Assembly (NCBI GenBank): GCA_963827335.1
Contig: CAWHAP010000007.1
Location: forward strand, 248,001 to 312,000
From: DASQMT01 sp963827335
Lineage (GTDB): Bacteria > Actinomycetota > Thermoleophilia > Solirubrobacterales > Solirubrobacteraceae
Length of the DNA: 64,000 nucleotides
Direction: 5' to 3'
Of the stretch, positions 34,409 through 42,607 are shown in pieces. Each line of letters starts with the position of its first letter. Positions within the stretch are counted from its first letter, which is position 1. The translations under genes were made by a program, and so were the position numbers. The notes beneath the pieces were generated by a model. The model did no database searches and was not told the DNA's origin. It saw only the letters and a list, made by a program, of their open reading frames with translations.

Positions 34409-35527
34409 ATGACCGCACCGGCGCACAGGCCCCGAGTGGCCTTCCTCGGCTACGCGCACGACGCACGCGGTGGCATCGCGCAGTTCGGGCGGCGCCTCGC
34501 GGAGACGGTGTCCGACCGCGCCGACGTCCGGATGGTCGGCTACCGCCAGCTGTACCCGTCGTTCACGCGGCCCGGCCGGCAGCCCGCGGACCCGAGTCGC
34601 CTGGGGCGCGGGCTCACCGGCGAGCGGATCACGGTGCCATGGCTCCCGTGGACGTGGCGGGCCACCAGCCGCCATCTCGCGGCCTTCGGCCCCGACCTGC
34701 TCGTCGTCCAGTGGTGGACGCCGCTGCTCGGCCCGAGCGTCCGCTCGATCCTGCGCCGCTCCCGGGGGGCCGGCACGCGGACGCTCGTCATGGTCCACAA
34801 CGACCGCCCGCACGAGCGATTCCCGTTCTGGCGGCAGATCACGCGCGCGACGCTCGGCCAGGCCGACGAGCTGGCCGCGTTCACCGAGCCCGTCGCGGAC
34901 GCGATCCGGGTGATGCTCCCGTCCGCCGAGCCGCACGTCGCCCCGCTGCCCCAATCGCTCGTCGTCATGTCCGAGGACGGGGCAGCGGACTGGGACGCCC
35001 GGCTCGGCGCGCCCGCCGGCCCGGTGATCCTCTTCTTCGGCAACGTGCGCGCCTACAAGGGCCTCGAGGACCTGGTCGCGGCGATGCCCGCCGTGCTCGA
35101 GCGCGTCGACGCCACGCTCGTGGTCGCGGGGACGTTCATGGAGCCCTTGGAGCGCTACCAGGAGCAGGTGCGCGCGCTCGGTGTCGCGCACCGCGTCACG
35201 TTCCTGCCCGACTACCTCCCCGACGAGGAGGTCGGCGGGCTGTTCCGCCGTGCGGACGTGGTGGCGCTGCCGTACCGGCACGCGCCGGGCAGCGGCGTCC
35301 TCGGCCAGGCGGCGCAGGCCGGCCGGCCCGTCGTCGCCAGCGCGGTCGGGTCGCTGCCCGCGCTCGTGGGCGACCGCGGGGTCCTCGTGCCGCCGGGCGA
35401 CCCGCAGGGTCTGGCCGCCGGCCTGGTGCGCGCCCTGGAGGACCCGCCTCCGCCGCCGCGCCTGGACGAGGGCGCGTGGGTGCGCTGGGGGGACTACGTG
35501 CTGGCTCGCGCAGGCCGTGCGGCATGA
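34409..35527 (+). CDS. GT4-type glycosyltransferase
   Basis: This 372-residue GT-B transferase opens RVAFLGYAHDARGGIAQFG. The donor half has VILFFGNVRAYKGLEDLVAAM and ends with PYRHAPGSGVLGQAAQAGRP, where the usual E-x7-E is replaced by a GSG-type loop found in some GT4 enzymes. I start at ATG 34409, which follows TAGACT, rather than at the upstream in-frame ATG 34367. The stop overlaps the next FkbM gene as ATGA, so a transferase and a sugar methyltransferase are coupled. Confidence 0.88.
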   Translation: MTAPAHRPRVAFLGYAHDARGGIAQFGRRLAETVSDRADVRMVGYRQLYPSFTRPGRQPADPSRLGRGLTGERITVPWLPWTWRATSRHLAAFGPDLLVVQWWTPLLGPSVRSILRRSRGAGTRTLVMVHNDRPHERFPFWRQITRATLGQADELAAFTEPVADAIRVMLPSAEPHVAPLPQSLVVMSEDGAADWDARLGAPAGPVILFFGNVRAYKGLEDLVAAMPAVLERVDATLVVAGTFMEPLERYQEQVRALGVAHRVTFLPDYLPDEEVGGLFRRADVVALPYRHAPGSGVLGQAAQAGRPVVASAVGSLPALVGDRGVLVPPGDPQGLAAGLVRALEDPPPPPRLDEGAWVRWGDYVLARAGRAA

Positions 35528-36261
35528 GCGCGCGGCGCCATCGGCTCATCGCGGCGGCACGCGGCCTCGGGATCGAGGACGCCCTGCGCGACGTGCATGC
35601 TCTGCGCTCGCGCGACGGGCGGCGCGACCGGCGCGACATGCGGGGGCTCCGGCGCCTCATGGCGTTGACCCTCGCCGAGGACGCATGCTGCGTCGACGTC
35701 GGCGCGAACATCGGCGCCGTCCTGCGCGACATGGTGCGCTTCGCGCCGCGCGGGCGGCACGTCGCGTTCGAGCCGCTGCCCGAGCTCGCGGCGCGGCTCG
35801 CAGAGGAGTTCCCGGCGGTCGACGTTCGCAACCTCGCGGTCTCCGACCACGTCGGCGAGGCCACGTTCCACCGCGTGCGGGGTCGCGACACGCGCAGCAG
35901 CCTCAGCACGCTCGACTTCGCGGTGGACGAGCTCGTGCCCTTCACCGTCGGCGTCGCCGACCTCGACTCCGCGCTGCCGGGGGACCTGGTCCCCGCCCTG
36001 GTCAAGATCGACGTGGAGGGTGCGGAGGAGCAGGTGCTACGGGGCGCCGCGCGCACGCTCGCCACGCACCGGCCGACCGTCGTCCTCGAGCACAACCGCA
36101 GCGCGCGGCACTTCGGCACGTCGTCGACGACGATCCACGAGCTGCTCGCGGCCGCGGGCCTGCGAACCTTCGACATCGACGGGTGGGGCCCGTATGACGC
36201 CGCGGAGCTCGAGCGGACGGTCGAGGCCGGCCGGATGTGGACCTTCGTCGCCCACCCCTGA
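35524..36261 (+). CDS. FkbM-family SAM-dependent methyltransferase
   Basis: The protein is 245 residues long. CVDVGANIGAVL, RHVAFEPLPELAARL and LVKIDVEGAEEQ give the SAM site and the FkbM signature. It is a close paralogue of the enzyme at 12547-13305, sharing long identical segments around FEPLPELAA and EFPAVDVRN. It is coupled by ATGA to the upstream GT4 gene and is followed after one base by another methyltransferase gene. A sugar O-methyltransferase role is inferred. Confidence 0.88.
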   Translation: MSARRHRLIAAARGLGIEDALRDVHALRSRDGRRDRRDMRGLRRLMALTLAEDACCVDVGANIGAVLRDMVRFAPRGRHVAFEPLPELAARLAEEFPAVDVRNLAVSDHVGEATFHRVRGRDTRSSLSTLDFAVDELVPFTVGVADLDSALPGDLVPALVKIDVEGAEEQVLRGAARTLATHRPTVVLEHNRSARHFGTSSTTIHELLAAAGLRTFDIDGWGPYDAAELERTVEAGRMWTFVAHP

Positions 36262-36262
36262 C

Positions 36263-37102
36263 ATGCCCTACGACTTCCACCTCGACACGGGCACCTACTT
36301 CGACCAGCAGCGCGAGAACGCGCACGGCTCGATCCTGCCGTTCGCGGACCGCCACCGCACCGTCGGCGCGGGCATGCGCGTGCTCGAGATCGGCTGCGGC
36401 GCCGGCGGCGTGCTCATGGCCTTCGCCGAGCGCGGCGCGACCGTCGCCGGGGTCGACCTGCACGTCCCGAGCATCGAGTACGCGGAGCGCCGCTTCGCGG
36501 CCGAGCTCGGCGACGGCGGCTGGCGGTTCGACGCGCGCGACATCTACGACGTCGACGCGGACGCGCTGGACGGCCCCTTCGACCTGATCGTCATGAAGGA
36601 CACGATCGAGCACATCCACGACCAGCAGCGGCTGCTCGGCCGCCTGGCGACATTCCTCGCGCCGGGCGGCGCGGTGTTCTTCGCGTTCCCGCCCTGGCAG
36701 ATGCCGTTCGGCGGCCATCAGCAGATCTGCACGGACCGCGTGCTGATGCGCCTGCCGTACTTCCACCTCCTGCCGCGGCGTGCCTACACCGCACTGCTGC
36801 GGGCCCGCGGCGAGGACGCGGAGACGGTGGACGCGCTCGCGGAGATCAAGGAGACGGGGATCTCGATCGAGCGCTTCGAGCGGATCGCGACCGCGACCGG
36901 CCACCGGATCGCCGCGCGCCGCCTCTACCTCGTCAACCCGATGTACCAGTACCGCTACGGGCTCGCGCCCCGGCCGCAAGCCGGTGCCGTCGCCAGGGCG
37001 CCGGTGGTGCGCAACTTCCTCACGACCTCGGCCTACTACCTGCTCGTCCGGTCGTCCTCCGCCCCTGACGGAGCTCAGGGAACGAGCAGCAGATCGGAGT
37101 AG
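36263..37102 (+). CDS. Class I SAM-dependent methyltransferase
   Basis: The protein is 279 residues long. The SAM motif VLEIGCGAGGVL is at about 40-51, followed by VAGVDLHVPSIEYA. IVMKDTIEHIHD and LAPGGAVFFAFPPW complete the Methyltransf_11 pattern. The rest (about 180-279) has several aromatic residues and may bind the acceptor. The ATG at 36263 comes one base after the FkbM stop. Its last 28 bases overlap the convergent FkbM gene at 37075. Three methyl- or glycosyltransferase genes run together here (34409-37102). Confidence 0.86.
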   Translation: MPYDFHLDTGTYFDQQRENAHGSILPFADRHRTVGAGMRVLEIGCGAGGVLMAFAERGATVAGVDLHVPSIEYAERRFAAELGDGGWRFDARDIYDVDADALDGPFDLIVMKDTIEHIHDQQRLLGRLATFLAPGGAVFFAFPPWQMPFGGHQQICTDRVLMRLPYFHLLPRRAYTALLRARGEDAETVDALAEIKETGISIERFERIATATGHRIAARRLYLVNPMYQYRYGLAPRPQAGAVARAPVVRNFLTTSAYYLLVRSSSAPDGAQGTSSRSE

Positions 37103-38004
37103 CGCTCGCCCTGGTACCGGTCAGCCAGCTCGGCGACACGCGCAGCAGGCAGTGAGGATCCGTCGCGCACGTCGACCACCTCGCTGAACGACGCGTCCAC
37201 GATCGCGTTGAACCGGTCGAAGCCGCCTGCGCGGCGCAGGCCGTACGGCCAGTACTCGCAGAACACCGGCACCTTCGCGGCGAGCAGCTTCGCGGCGCCT
37301 GCGAGCACGTGGCCCTCGTGGCCCTGCGTGTCGATCCAGACGAGCCCGATGTCGCCGAGCTCGACCCCGAGCTCCGCGAGGGCGTCGTCGAGCCGGACCA
37401 GACGGACCTCGACGGTCGGGCGTCGTCCCTCGTGGTAGGCATCGAAGCCCCCGGTGGTGGCGGTGCGAACGCGGTGGTCACCGGAGTTGCGCGGCGCGAG
37501 CTCGAGCTCCGCCGTCCCCTCCGCGTCGGACACCCCGACCTGGCGGGCCTCGATCCGGTCGCCGAGGCCGTTGAGCGCGACGTTGGCCGAGAGGATGCGG
37601 AAGTTCTCCTCCGACGGCTCGAAGGCGATCGCGCGCCGCGCTCCGAACCGGTGCACCGCGGGAATGGAGGTCGTGCCCACGTTGGCGCCGACGTCCAGGA
37701 ACGTGCGCCCGCGGATCACGTCGTGTCCGAGGATGCGCTCCAGTCGTGTGACCGCCTCCGTCATGACGTCGAGGTCGTAGTCGCCCGTCATGAACGTCAC
37801 CCGGCTCACGCCGCGATCCTCCGTCCGCAGGATGTAGCGCATCCCGTCGTGCTCGACCGAGACGTGCGGCGTGAACGGCCGCAGGAGCAGTTCGAACGCC
37901 GCCCAGCGCGGCAGGCTGCGCCGCTTGTCGGGCAACTCGGCCGTGGAGTGATACGCGTTGATGGCGCGCCGCCAGGTGCGGCGCACGCGTTCGGTGGGTG
38001 GCAC
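37075..38004 (-). CDS. FkbM-family SAM-dependent methyltransferase
   Basis: The protein is 309 residues long. SAM-binding FLDVGANVGTTSIPA, AIAFEPSEENF and the IGLVWIDTQGHEG version of the FkbM motif are visible. This last form, with WIDTQGHEG in place of KVDIEGAE, marks it as a different FkbM branch from the other three in the window. The GTG start at 38004 is preceded by TAACCT at 8 nt. It is downstream of the flippase-like gene and converges with the methyltransferase ending at 37102. Confidence 0.87.
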   Translation of the reverse strand: MPPTERVRRTWRRAINAYHSTAELPDKRRSLPRWAAFELLLRPFTPHVSVEHDGMRYILRTEDRGVSRVTFMTGDYDLDVMTEAVTRLERILGHDVIRGRTFLDVGANVGTTSIPAVHRFGARRAIAFEPSEENFRILSANVALNGLGDRIEARQVGVSDAEGTAELELAPRNSGDHRVRTATTGGFDAYHEGRRPTVEVRLVRLDDALAELGVELGDIGLVWIDTQGHEGHVLAGAAKLLAAKVPVFCEYWPYGLRRAGGFDRFNAIVDASFSEVVDVRDGSSLPAARVAELADRYQGERYSDLLLVP

Positions 38005-38012
38005 GCGCGCCC

Positions 38013-38018
38013 AGGTTA
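38013..38018 (-). promoter_or_regulatory. -10-like TAACCT fused to a stop codon
   Basis: The TAA stop of the UPF0104-like gene is the first half of TAACCT, ending 8 nt before the GTG at 38004. Confidence 0.5.
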
Positions 38019-38978
38019 TCCGGAGCGGCGCCGGTGGCGCCGTTCGGCGACCACCACGACCACGGCGAAGGCGATCTCCACGAGCGTCATGAGGAGCCGG
38101 ACGGCGGCGGCGAGCCCGATGGCGACGCCGCCGGGCAGATCGCGCGCGAGCGCCAGGGCGAAGATCCCCTCGCGGACGCCGAGGCCCGACGGGAAGACGA
38201 ACGCGAGCATCGATACCAGGAACGAGAGCAGGAAGCCAGTCGCGACGTACGCGGGGCCGCCGGCGTCCGGGCCGGCCAGGGCGTGCACCGACGCCCACGC
38301 GCCGAGCCCGAGCACGCCGTAGGCCAGCGCGTAGATCAGGCCGAACAGGAGCACCTGCCGGCCGGTGAGGAACACCTCGAGCGGCTGCCGGCGCAGCTTC
38401 CGCAGCAGCGCGCCCGAGAGCGGCTCGAACACCCGCGGGTGAAGCACGGACAGCCCGAGGAGGACGGCGGCGGCCACGACGATAAGCCACGGACCCTGTC
38501 CGAGGTCGCCGGCAAGGAGCAGGAACGCGATCGATGCGGCCGCGCTCACGCCGAGCGCCATGCCCAGCTCGTAGACGCTCGCCGCGATGGTCACCCGCCC
38601 GGACACGCCGGACTCGCGGCTCAGCACGACCCGGCTGGCGAACATGACGACGTTGCCGGGCACGTATCGGCCCAGGAGCGAGCGGCCCCAGATGGAGACG
38701 AGCCGCATCCGGGGAAGGCGTCGGGCCTCCAGTTGCTCGAGCATGAGCGCGTAGCCGACCGCGGCGAGCGTGAGCGCCGCGCCGCTGCACAGGACGGCCG
38801 CGACGAGGAAGGGCACGTCGAGCTGCCAGGGATAGCTCGCGACCCGGCTCCAGCCGGCGATCAGCGACGCGGCGAGGAAGCCTGCGACGAGGGCTCCTAC
38901 GGCCCATCCGCCGAAGCGGCGGAGCCTCGTGCGAGCGCCCGGCACGCCTGCCCCCGAGGCCGGGGCGCCGGACGTCAT
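38016..38978 (-). CDS. UPF0104/AglD-MprF-like membrane protein
   Basis: This 320-residue protein has about eight hydrophobic helices. The segment GRSLLGRYVPGNVVMFASR and the late VFPSGLGVREGIFAL are signatures of the lysylphosphatidylglycerol-synthase TM-region (UPF0104) family, whose members act in lipid flipping or glycolipid synthesis. I start at ATG 38978, preceded by AAAGGG, rather than at GTG 39017, which touches a TAATCT hexamer. That hexamer (39018-39023) is a plausible promoter with a short leader. The function here is probably linked to the glycan locus, but this is inference. Confidence 0.82.
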   Translation of the reverse strand: MTSGAPASGAGVPGARTRLRRFGGWAVGALVAGFLAASLIAGWSRVASYPWQLDVPFLVAAVLCSGAALTLAAVGYALMLEQLEARRLPRMRLVSIWGRSLLGRYVPGNVVMFASRVVLSRESGVSGRVTIAASVYELGMALGVSAAASIAFLLLAGDLGQGPWLIVVAAAVLLGLSVLHPRVFEPLSGALLRKLRRQPLEVFLTGRQVLLFGLIYALAYGVLGLGAWASVHALAGPDAGGPAYVATGFLLSFLVSMLAFVFPSGLGVREGIFALALARDLPGGVAIGLAAAVRLLMTLVEIAFAVVVVVAERRHRRRSG

Positions 38979-39042
38979 CCGCCCTTTCGAGGGTCGCGGC
39001 GGGCGGGCACCGGGCACAGATTAGGCGCCCGGCGGTCTGCGC

Positions 39043-39048
39043 TAGGGT
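39043..39048 (+). promoter_or_regulatory. -10-like TAGGGT
   Basis: TAGGGT lies 11 nt before the ATG at 39060, the same spacing as the TAGGGT hexamer before 17497. Confidence 0.45.
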
Positions 39049-39059
39049 GCCGCCGGATC

Positions 39060-40346
39060 ATGCCCGTACCGCCACGCACGAGCCTGACGACCCGCACCAC
39101 GTGCCGCGTCTGCGGCTCCCCTCACCTGGCTCCGGTGCTGTCGCTCGGCGACCAGCGGATCGCGGGGGCGTTCGCCGAGCCGGGGGGTGACCAGCCGGTC
39201 CAGCGCGCGATCCCGCTCGAGCTCGTCCGCTGCGACATGACGCAGGACCAGGACGCCTGCGGGCTGATCCAGACGCGCCACACCGTGCCGGGCTCGATCC
39301 TCTACCACTCGTACTGGTACCGCAGCGGCGTGAACCGCACGATGACCGAGAACCTGCACGCGATCGCACGGGAGGCCGAGGCCATCGCGGGGCTCACGCC
39401 CGGCGATCTCGTCATCGACATCGGCTGCAACGACGGCACGCTGCTCGACGGGTACGGCGCTGCGGGCCTTCGGTGCCTCGGCTTCGACCCGTCCGACGTT
39501 ACGCGCTACGCGATCGAGAAGGGCTATGAGGTCGTGCGCGACTTCTACTCGTACGAGCAGCTCCGAGCGCGCCACCCGGATCGCAAGGCCAAGGTCGTCA
39601 CGAGCATCGCGATGTTCTACGACCTCGAGGATCCGCGGGCGTTCGTCGCGGACGTCGCCGCGGCCCTGGCCGAGGAAGGCCTCTGGGTGATGGAGCTGCA
39701 CTACCTGCCGACGATGCTCGAGATGAACTCGTTCGATGCGATCGTCCACGAGCACCTGGAGTACTACTCGCTGGCCGTGATCGAGCGGTTGGTGACCGAG
39801 GCCGGCCTCGAGATCGTGCGCGGCGAGACGAACGACGTCAACGGCGGCTCGATCCGGCTCTTCATCGGCCGCGCCGGCAAGCGCACGATCAGCGCGGACG
39901 ACGATCGCGCGCTGCAGCGGCTGCGGATCCGCGAGTTCGAGCTGGAGCTGGACGCGCCGGCGCCGTACGAGCGCTTCCGCGCAGGCGCCGAGCGCGTCCG
40001 CGACGAGCTCGCCGACCTGTGCCGCCGGCTGGTCGCCGAGGGCAAGACGATCCACGTCTACGGCGCCTCGACGAAGGGCAACACGATCCTCCAGTACGCC
40101 GGGATCGACGCCTCGCTGATCCCCTACGCCGCCGATCGCAATCCAGACAAGTGGGGCTCGGAGACGATCGCCACCCGGATCCCGATCATCAGCGAGGAGG
40201 ACTCGCGCGCGATGCGGCCCGACTACTACCTCGCGCTGCCCTGGCACTTCCTCGACGAGTTCCTCGAGCGGGAGCAGGACTACCTCGCCGCCGGCGGGCG
40301 CTTCATCGTGCCGCTGCCCGAGGTGCGCATCGTCCCCGACCCCTGA
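39060..40346 (+). CDS. Sugar C-methyltransferase (Methyltransf_13/14 architecture)
   Basis: The protein is 428 residues long. The N-terminus carries a zinc-binding module with CRVCGSPHL and downstream cysteines in LVRCDMTQDQDACGL. The central SAM domain shows DLVIDIGCNDGTLL near 117. The C-terminal domain has IHVYGASTKGNTILQYAG and PYAADRNPDKWG, the Methyltransf_14 pattern. Proteins with this three-part layout (TylC3/EvaC/CloU group) C-methylate NDP-keto-deoxysugars. No dehydratase for such a sugar was seen in the window, so its substrate may come from elsewhere. The ATG follows TAGGGT. Confidence 0.9.
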   Translation: MPVPPRTSLTTRTTCRVCGSPHLAPVLSLGDQRIAGAFAEPGGDQPVQRAIPLELVRCDMTQDQDACGLIQTRHTVPGSILYHSYWYRSGVNRTMTENLHAIAREAEAIAGLTPGDLVIDIGCNDGTLLDGYGAAGLRCLGFDPSDVTRYAIEKGYEVVRDFYSYEQLRARHPDRKAKVVTSIAMFYDLEDPRAFVADVAAALAEEGLWVMELHYLPTMLEMNSFDAIVHEHLEYYSLAVIERLVTEAGLEIVRGETNDVNGGSIRLFIGRAGKRTISADDDRALQRLRIREFELELDAPAPYERFRAGAERVRDELADLCRRLVAEGKTIHVYGASTKGNTILQYAGIDASLIPYAADRNPDKWGSETIATRIPIISEEDSRAMRPDYYLALPWHFLDEFLEREQDYLAAGGRFIVPLPEVRIVPDP

Positions 40347-40400
40347 GCGGGGCCGCGCGGGGTCCCACCGCTGAGCCCATCCGCCACAATGGGGACCCGG

Positions 40401-41519
40401 ATGCGCCGCCTCACCGGCTTCACCATCACCCCGCGCGCGTACTTCTACGTCGCGCTCTCGGCGCTCGTCGTCTGCACGCTGATCGTCTTCACCGGCGCCG
40501 CCGTGCGGCTCACGGGATCCGGGCTCGGCTGCCCTGACTGGCCGCGCTGCACGGGCACGCGCCTCACGCCCGAGCTCTCGACGCATTCCCTGATCGAGTT
40601 CGGCAACCGGATGCTGACCGGGGTCGTCGGGCTGCCGTGCCTGGCCGCGGCGCTGCTCGCCTGGCGCCGGCGGCCGTTCCGGCGCGATCTCGCGCTCGTC
40701 TCGCTGCTGCTGCCGCTCGGCGTGCTCGCGCAGGCCGTGCTGGGCGGGATGACGGTCTGGTACGGGCTCAAGCCGGGCTGGGTGATCGGCCACTTCCTGC
40801 TCTCGATGCTGCTGCTCGTGGCCTGCGTGGTGCTCGCCTGGCGCGCGGCGCACGAGCCCGGGACCGGCGTGCGGTCGCGCGACCGGGTGAGCCTGTGGGC
40901 GGTCCGCGGGCTCGTCGTGCTCGGCGCGGTGACGCTCGCCGCCGGCACGGTCGCCACCGCTGCCGGCCCGCACGCCGGCGGCGAGGGCACGGGCGACGTC
41001 GTCCCGCGGCTCGACTGGAAGGGCGCGGACACGCTCGACTGGGCGATCCACCGGCACGGGGCGCTCGCGACGCTGCTCGGCCTCGCCGCGGTCGGGTGCT
41101 GGTTCCTGCTGCGCGCGCGCGGCGTGAGCGCGATCACCCAGACCGCCCTGACGACCGTGTGCGTGCTGCTCGCCTGCCAGGGCGTCGTCGGCTCGGCGCA
41201 GTACGCGATGGAGCTGCCGCCGGAGATGGTGTGGATCCACGTCGTGCTCGCGGCCCTCACCTGGCTCGCGCTGCTCGTGGCCTGGGTGGCGGTCGGCCGC
41301 GCCGGGCCCGTCGCGCCCGAGCCGCTGGCGGCCGGCGCCGGTCAGCGGCGCAGAGCCGCCGCTCGTCCGCTCCTGGCTAGGTCTCGTCGGGCCAGCGCCC
41401 GGTGCGGGAGAAGTGCTCGCGCGCGGCCTCCTCGTCCTGGCGCTCCCGGTCGCCCTCGGCGCCGAGGCGGAAGAGCCAGTTCAGGAGCAGCACGGCGAGC
41501 GCCGCGCCGGTGCCCATGA
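40401..41519 (+). CDS. ctaA: Heme A synthase (COX15/CtaA)
   Basis: This is a polytopic membrane enzyme that converts heme O to heme A for cytochrome aa3 oxidase. Eight helices are predicted. The paired-cysteine loop GSGLGCPDWPRCTG follows helix 1. Conserved histidines occur in STHSLIEFGNRM, IGHFLLSM, IHRHGALATL and WIHVVLAAL. I start at ATG 40401; an in-frame ATG lies at 40389. After about residue 315 the frame runs on into an Arg/Ala/Pro-rich tail of about 57 residues that is antisense to a convincing small membrane gene. A frameshift near 41340 would end the protein at 41380 instead. The catalytic part is intact. Confidence 0.88.
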   Translation: MRRLTGFTITPRAYFYVALSALVVCTLIVFTGAAVRLTGSGLGCPDWPRCTGTRLTPELSTHSLIEFGNRMLTGVVGLPCLAAALLAWRRRPFRRDLALVSLLLPLGVLAQAVLGGMTVWYGLKPGWVIGHFLLSMLLLVACVVLAWRAAHEPGTGVRSRDRVSLWAVRGLVVLGAVTLAAGTVATAAGPHAGGEGTGDVVPRLDWKGADTLDWAIHRHGALATLLGLAAVGCWFLLRARGVSAITQTALTTVCVLLACQGVVGSAQYAMELPPEMVWIHVVLAALTWLALLVAWVAVGRAGPVAPEPLAAGAGQRRRAAARPLLARSRRASARCGRSARARPPRPGAPGRPRRRGGRASSGAARRAPRRCP

Positions 41520-41619
41520 AGAAGCCCTCCCAGCCGATCTTGCCGCCGCCGTCGATGATCAGCAGCGCGCAGCCGAGCACGAAGATGCCGAGCGGGAGCA
41601 GGTAGCGGACGGAGATCAT
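41377..41619 (-). CDS. Small two-helix membrane protein, function unknown
   Basis: The protein is 80 residues long. Helix 1 is about 3-22 (VRYLLPLGIFVLGCALLII), helix 2 about 32-50 (FFMGTGAALAVLLLNWLF), and a charged C-terminal tail contains ERQDEEAAREHF. I do not recognise the family. The ATG shares a base with the cupin stop (TGATG), so the two are co-transcribed. It lies antisense to the odd C-terminal extension of ctaA, and its normal amino-acid composition suggests that it is the real gene in that overlap. Confidence 0.7.
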   Translation of the reverse strand: MISVRYLLPLGIFVLGCALLIIDGGGKIGWEGFFMGTGAALAVLLLNWLFRLGAEGDRERQDEEAAREHFSRTGRWPDET

Positions 41620-42131
41620 CAGAGATCCGGCGGCAGCGGGATCTCCTGCGGCGACCCTCCCTCGCGATCGTCCCAGTCGCGGTAGGCGCGGCCGTCGCGG
41701 CCGGAGTGGGGCTCGGCGCCGCCGAGCGCGAGCAGGACGAGCGGCGCGTCGCCGCGGTTGGCGAGCTGCCGCCGCACGCCGGGCGCGACGCGGACGAGCT
41801 CGCCGCGGCCGAGCTCGCGCCGCTCGTCCTCGAGCTCGAGCGAGAGCGCTCCCTCGAGCACGAGGTAGACCTCCTCCTGGCGCTCGTGGCGGTGGATCCG
41901 CCCGCGCTGCCCGGGGCGGAGCCGGATCAGGTTCATGCCGAACGTCGTCACGCCGAGCTCGCGCCGCAGCGGCTGGAAGCGCTCCTCGCCGTCGAGGTCG
42001 AGCGCGGCCTGGGCGACCCCCTCCGCGGGCGCGGGCGCCGCCGCGTGCTCCGCGTCCTGCTGCTCGCGGTCGTCGCGGCCGCGCATCGCGGAGCGGACCT
42101 GGTCGAGATCGGGCTCGGGGAGCTCGGGCAT
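41619..42131 (-). CDS. Cupin-domain protein
   Basis: The protein is 170 residues long. The single cupin barrel (about 55-150) contains GQRGRIHRHERQEEVYLVLEG, which carries the metal-binding HxH and E positions of cupin motif 1; motif 2 is RVAPGVRRQLAN. The N-terminal 50 residues are acidic and probably flexible. The enzyme or sensor role is unknown. The start is ATG 42131; TAGAAC stands 7 nt upstream, overlapping the divergent gene's hexamer. It is coupled to the small membrane protein. Confidence 0.8.
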   Translation of the reverse strand: MPELPEPDLDQVRSAMRGRDDREQQDAEHAAAPAPAEGVAQAALDLDGEERFQPLRRELGVTTFGMNLIRLRPGQRGRIHRHERQEEVYLVLEGALSLELEDERRELGRGELVRVAPGVRRQLANRGDAPLVLLALGGAEPHSGRDGRAYRDWDDREGGSPQEIPLPPDL

Positions 42132-42135
42132 CCCG

Positions 42136-42144
42136 TACGTTCTA
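42136..42144. promoter_or_regulatory. Overlapping divergent hexamers TACGTT (+) and TAGAAC (-)
   Basis: Only 17 bases separate the two divergent ATGs (42131 minus, 42149 plus). TACGTT (42136-42141) lies 7 nt before the plus ATG and TAGAAC (42144-42139, minus) lies 7 nt before the minus ATG. Confidence 0.4.
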
Positions 42145-42203
42145 CCCCATGCGCTCAGTTGCGCTCGCGACGTTCCACCCCATGCGCTCCGATGCGCTCG
42201 CGG
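42138..42203 (+). repeat. 33-bp tandem duplication spanning a start codon
   Basis: Bases 42138-42170 and 42171-42203 are direct tandem copies differing at 4 of 33 positions. Each copy contains ACCCCATGCGCTC, so the gene has two in-frame ATGs, at 42149 and 42182. Confidence 0.85.
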
Positions 42204-42607
42204 CGGGTCTGGCCGGCGCCGTCGCCGGCGGCCTGCCCTCGACGGCGATCACGCTCGCCCGCGGCGAGGACGTGCTCGACGGCGCGCGCGCCGCCGGGAC
42301 GCTGCTGCTTCCCCGCGAGCACCGCTCGCTGCCGCTCCTGGCCGCCTCGGTGCCGGTCCACCTCGCGCTCTCGCTGGGCTGGGCGATCGTGCTCGAGCGC
42401 GCGCTGCCGCGCGGCGGGGAGCCGGTCACGGGCGTCCTCGCCGGCCTGGCCATCGCCGCGCTCGACCTGGAGCTGATCGGCCGGCGGCTGCCGCGCATCC
42501 GCACGCTGCCGCAGGGCCGCCAGTGGGCCGACCACGTCGCCTACGGGCTCGCGGTCGGCGCCGTGCTCGCCCGCCGGCGCGTAGCATCGGGCCGATGCCA
42601 GAGCTGA
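42149..42607 (+). CDS. Small membrane-associated protein, function unknown
   Basis: The protein is 152 residues long (141 if translation starts at the duplicated ATG 42182). There are three or four weakly hydrophobic segments: ALAAGLAGAVAGGLPSTAI, LLAASVPVHLALSLGWAIV and VLAGLAIAALDLELI. I recognise no family. The N-terminal 11 codons are a recent tandem duplication of the next 11. The last 13 bases overlap the start of the cupin-like gene at 42595. The homologous protein start cannot be settled without alignment. Confidence 0.65.
   Translation: MRSVALATFHPMRSDALAAGLAGAVAGGLPSTAITLARGEDVLDGARAAGTLLLPREHRSLPLLAASVPVHLALSLGWAIVLERALPRGGEPVTGVLAGLAIAALDLELIGRRLPRIRTLPQGRQWADHVAYGLAVGAVLARRRVASGRCQS
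42582..42587 (+). promoter_or_regulatory. -10-like TAGCAT for leaderless start
   Basis: TAGCAT lies exactly 7 nt before the ATG at 42595, inside the end of the preceding gene. Confidence 0.45.
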
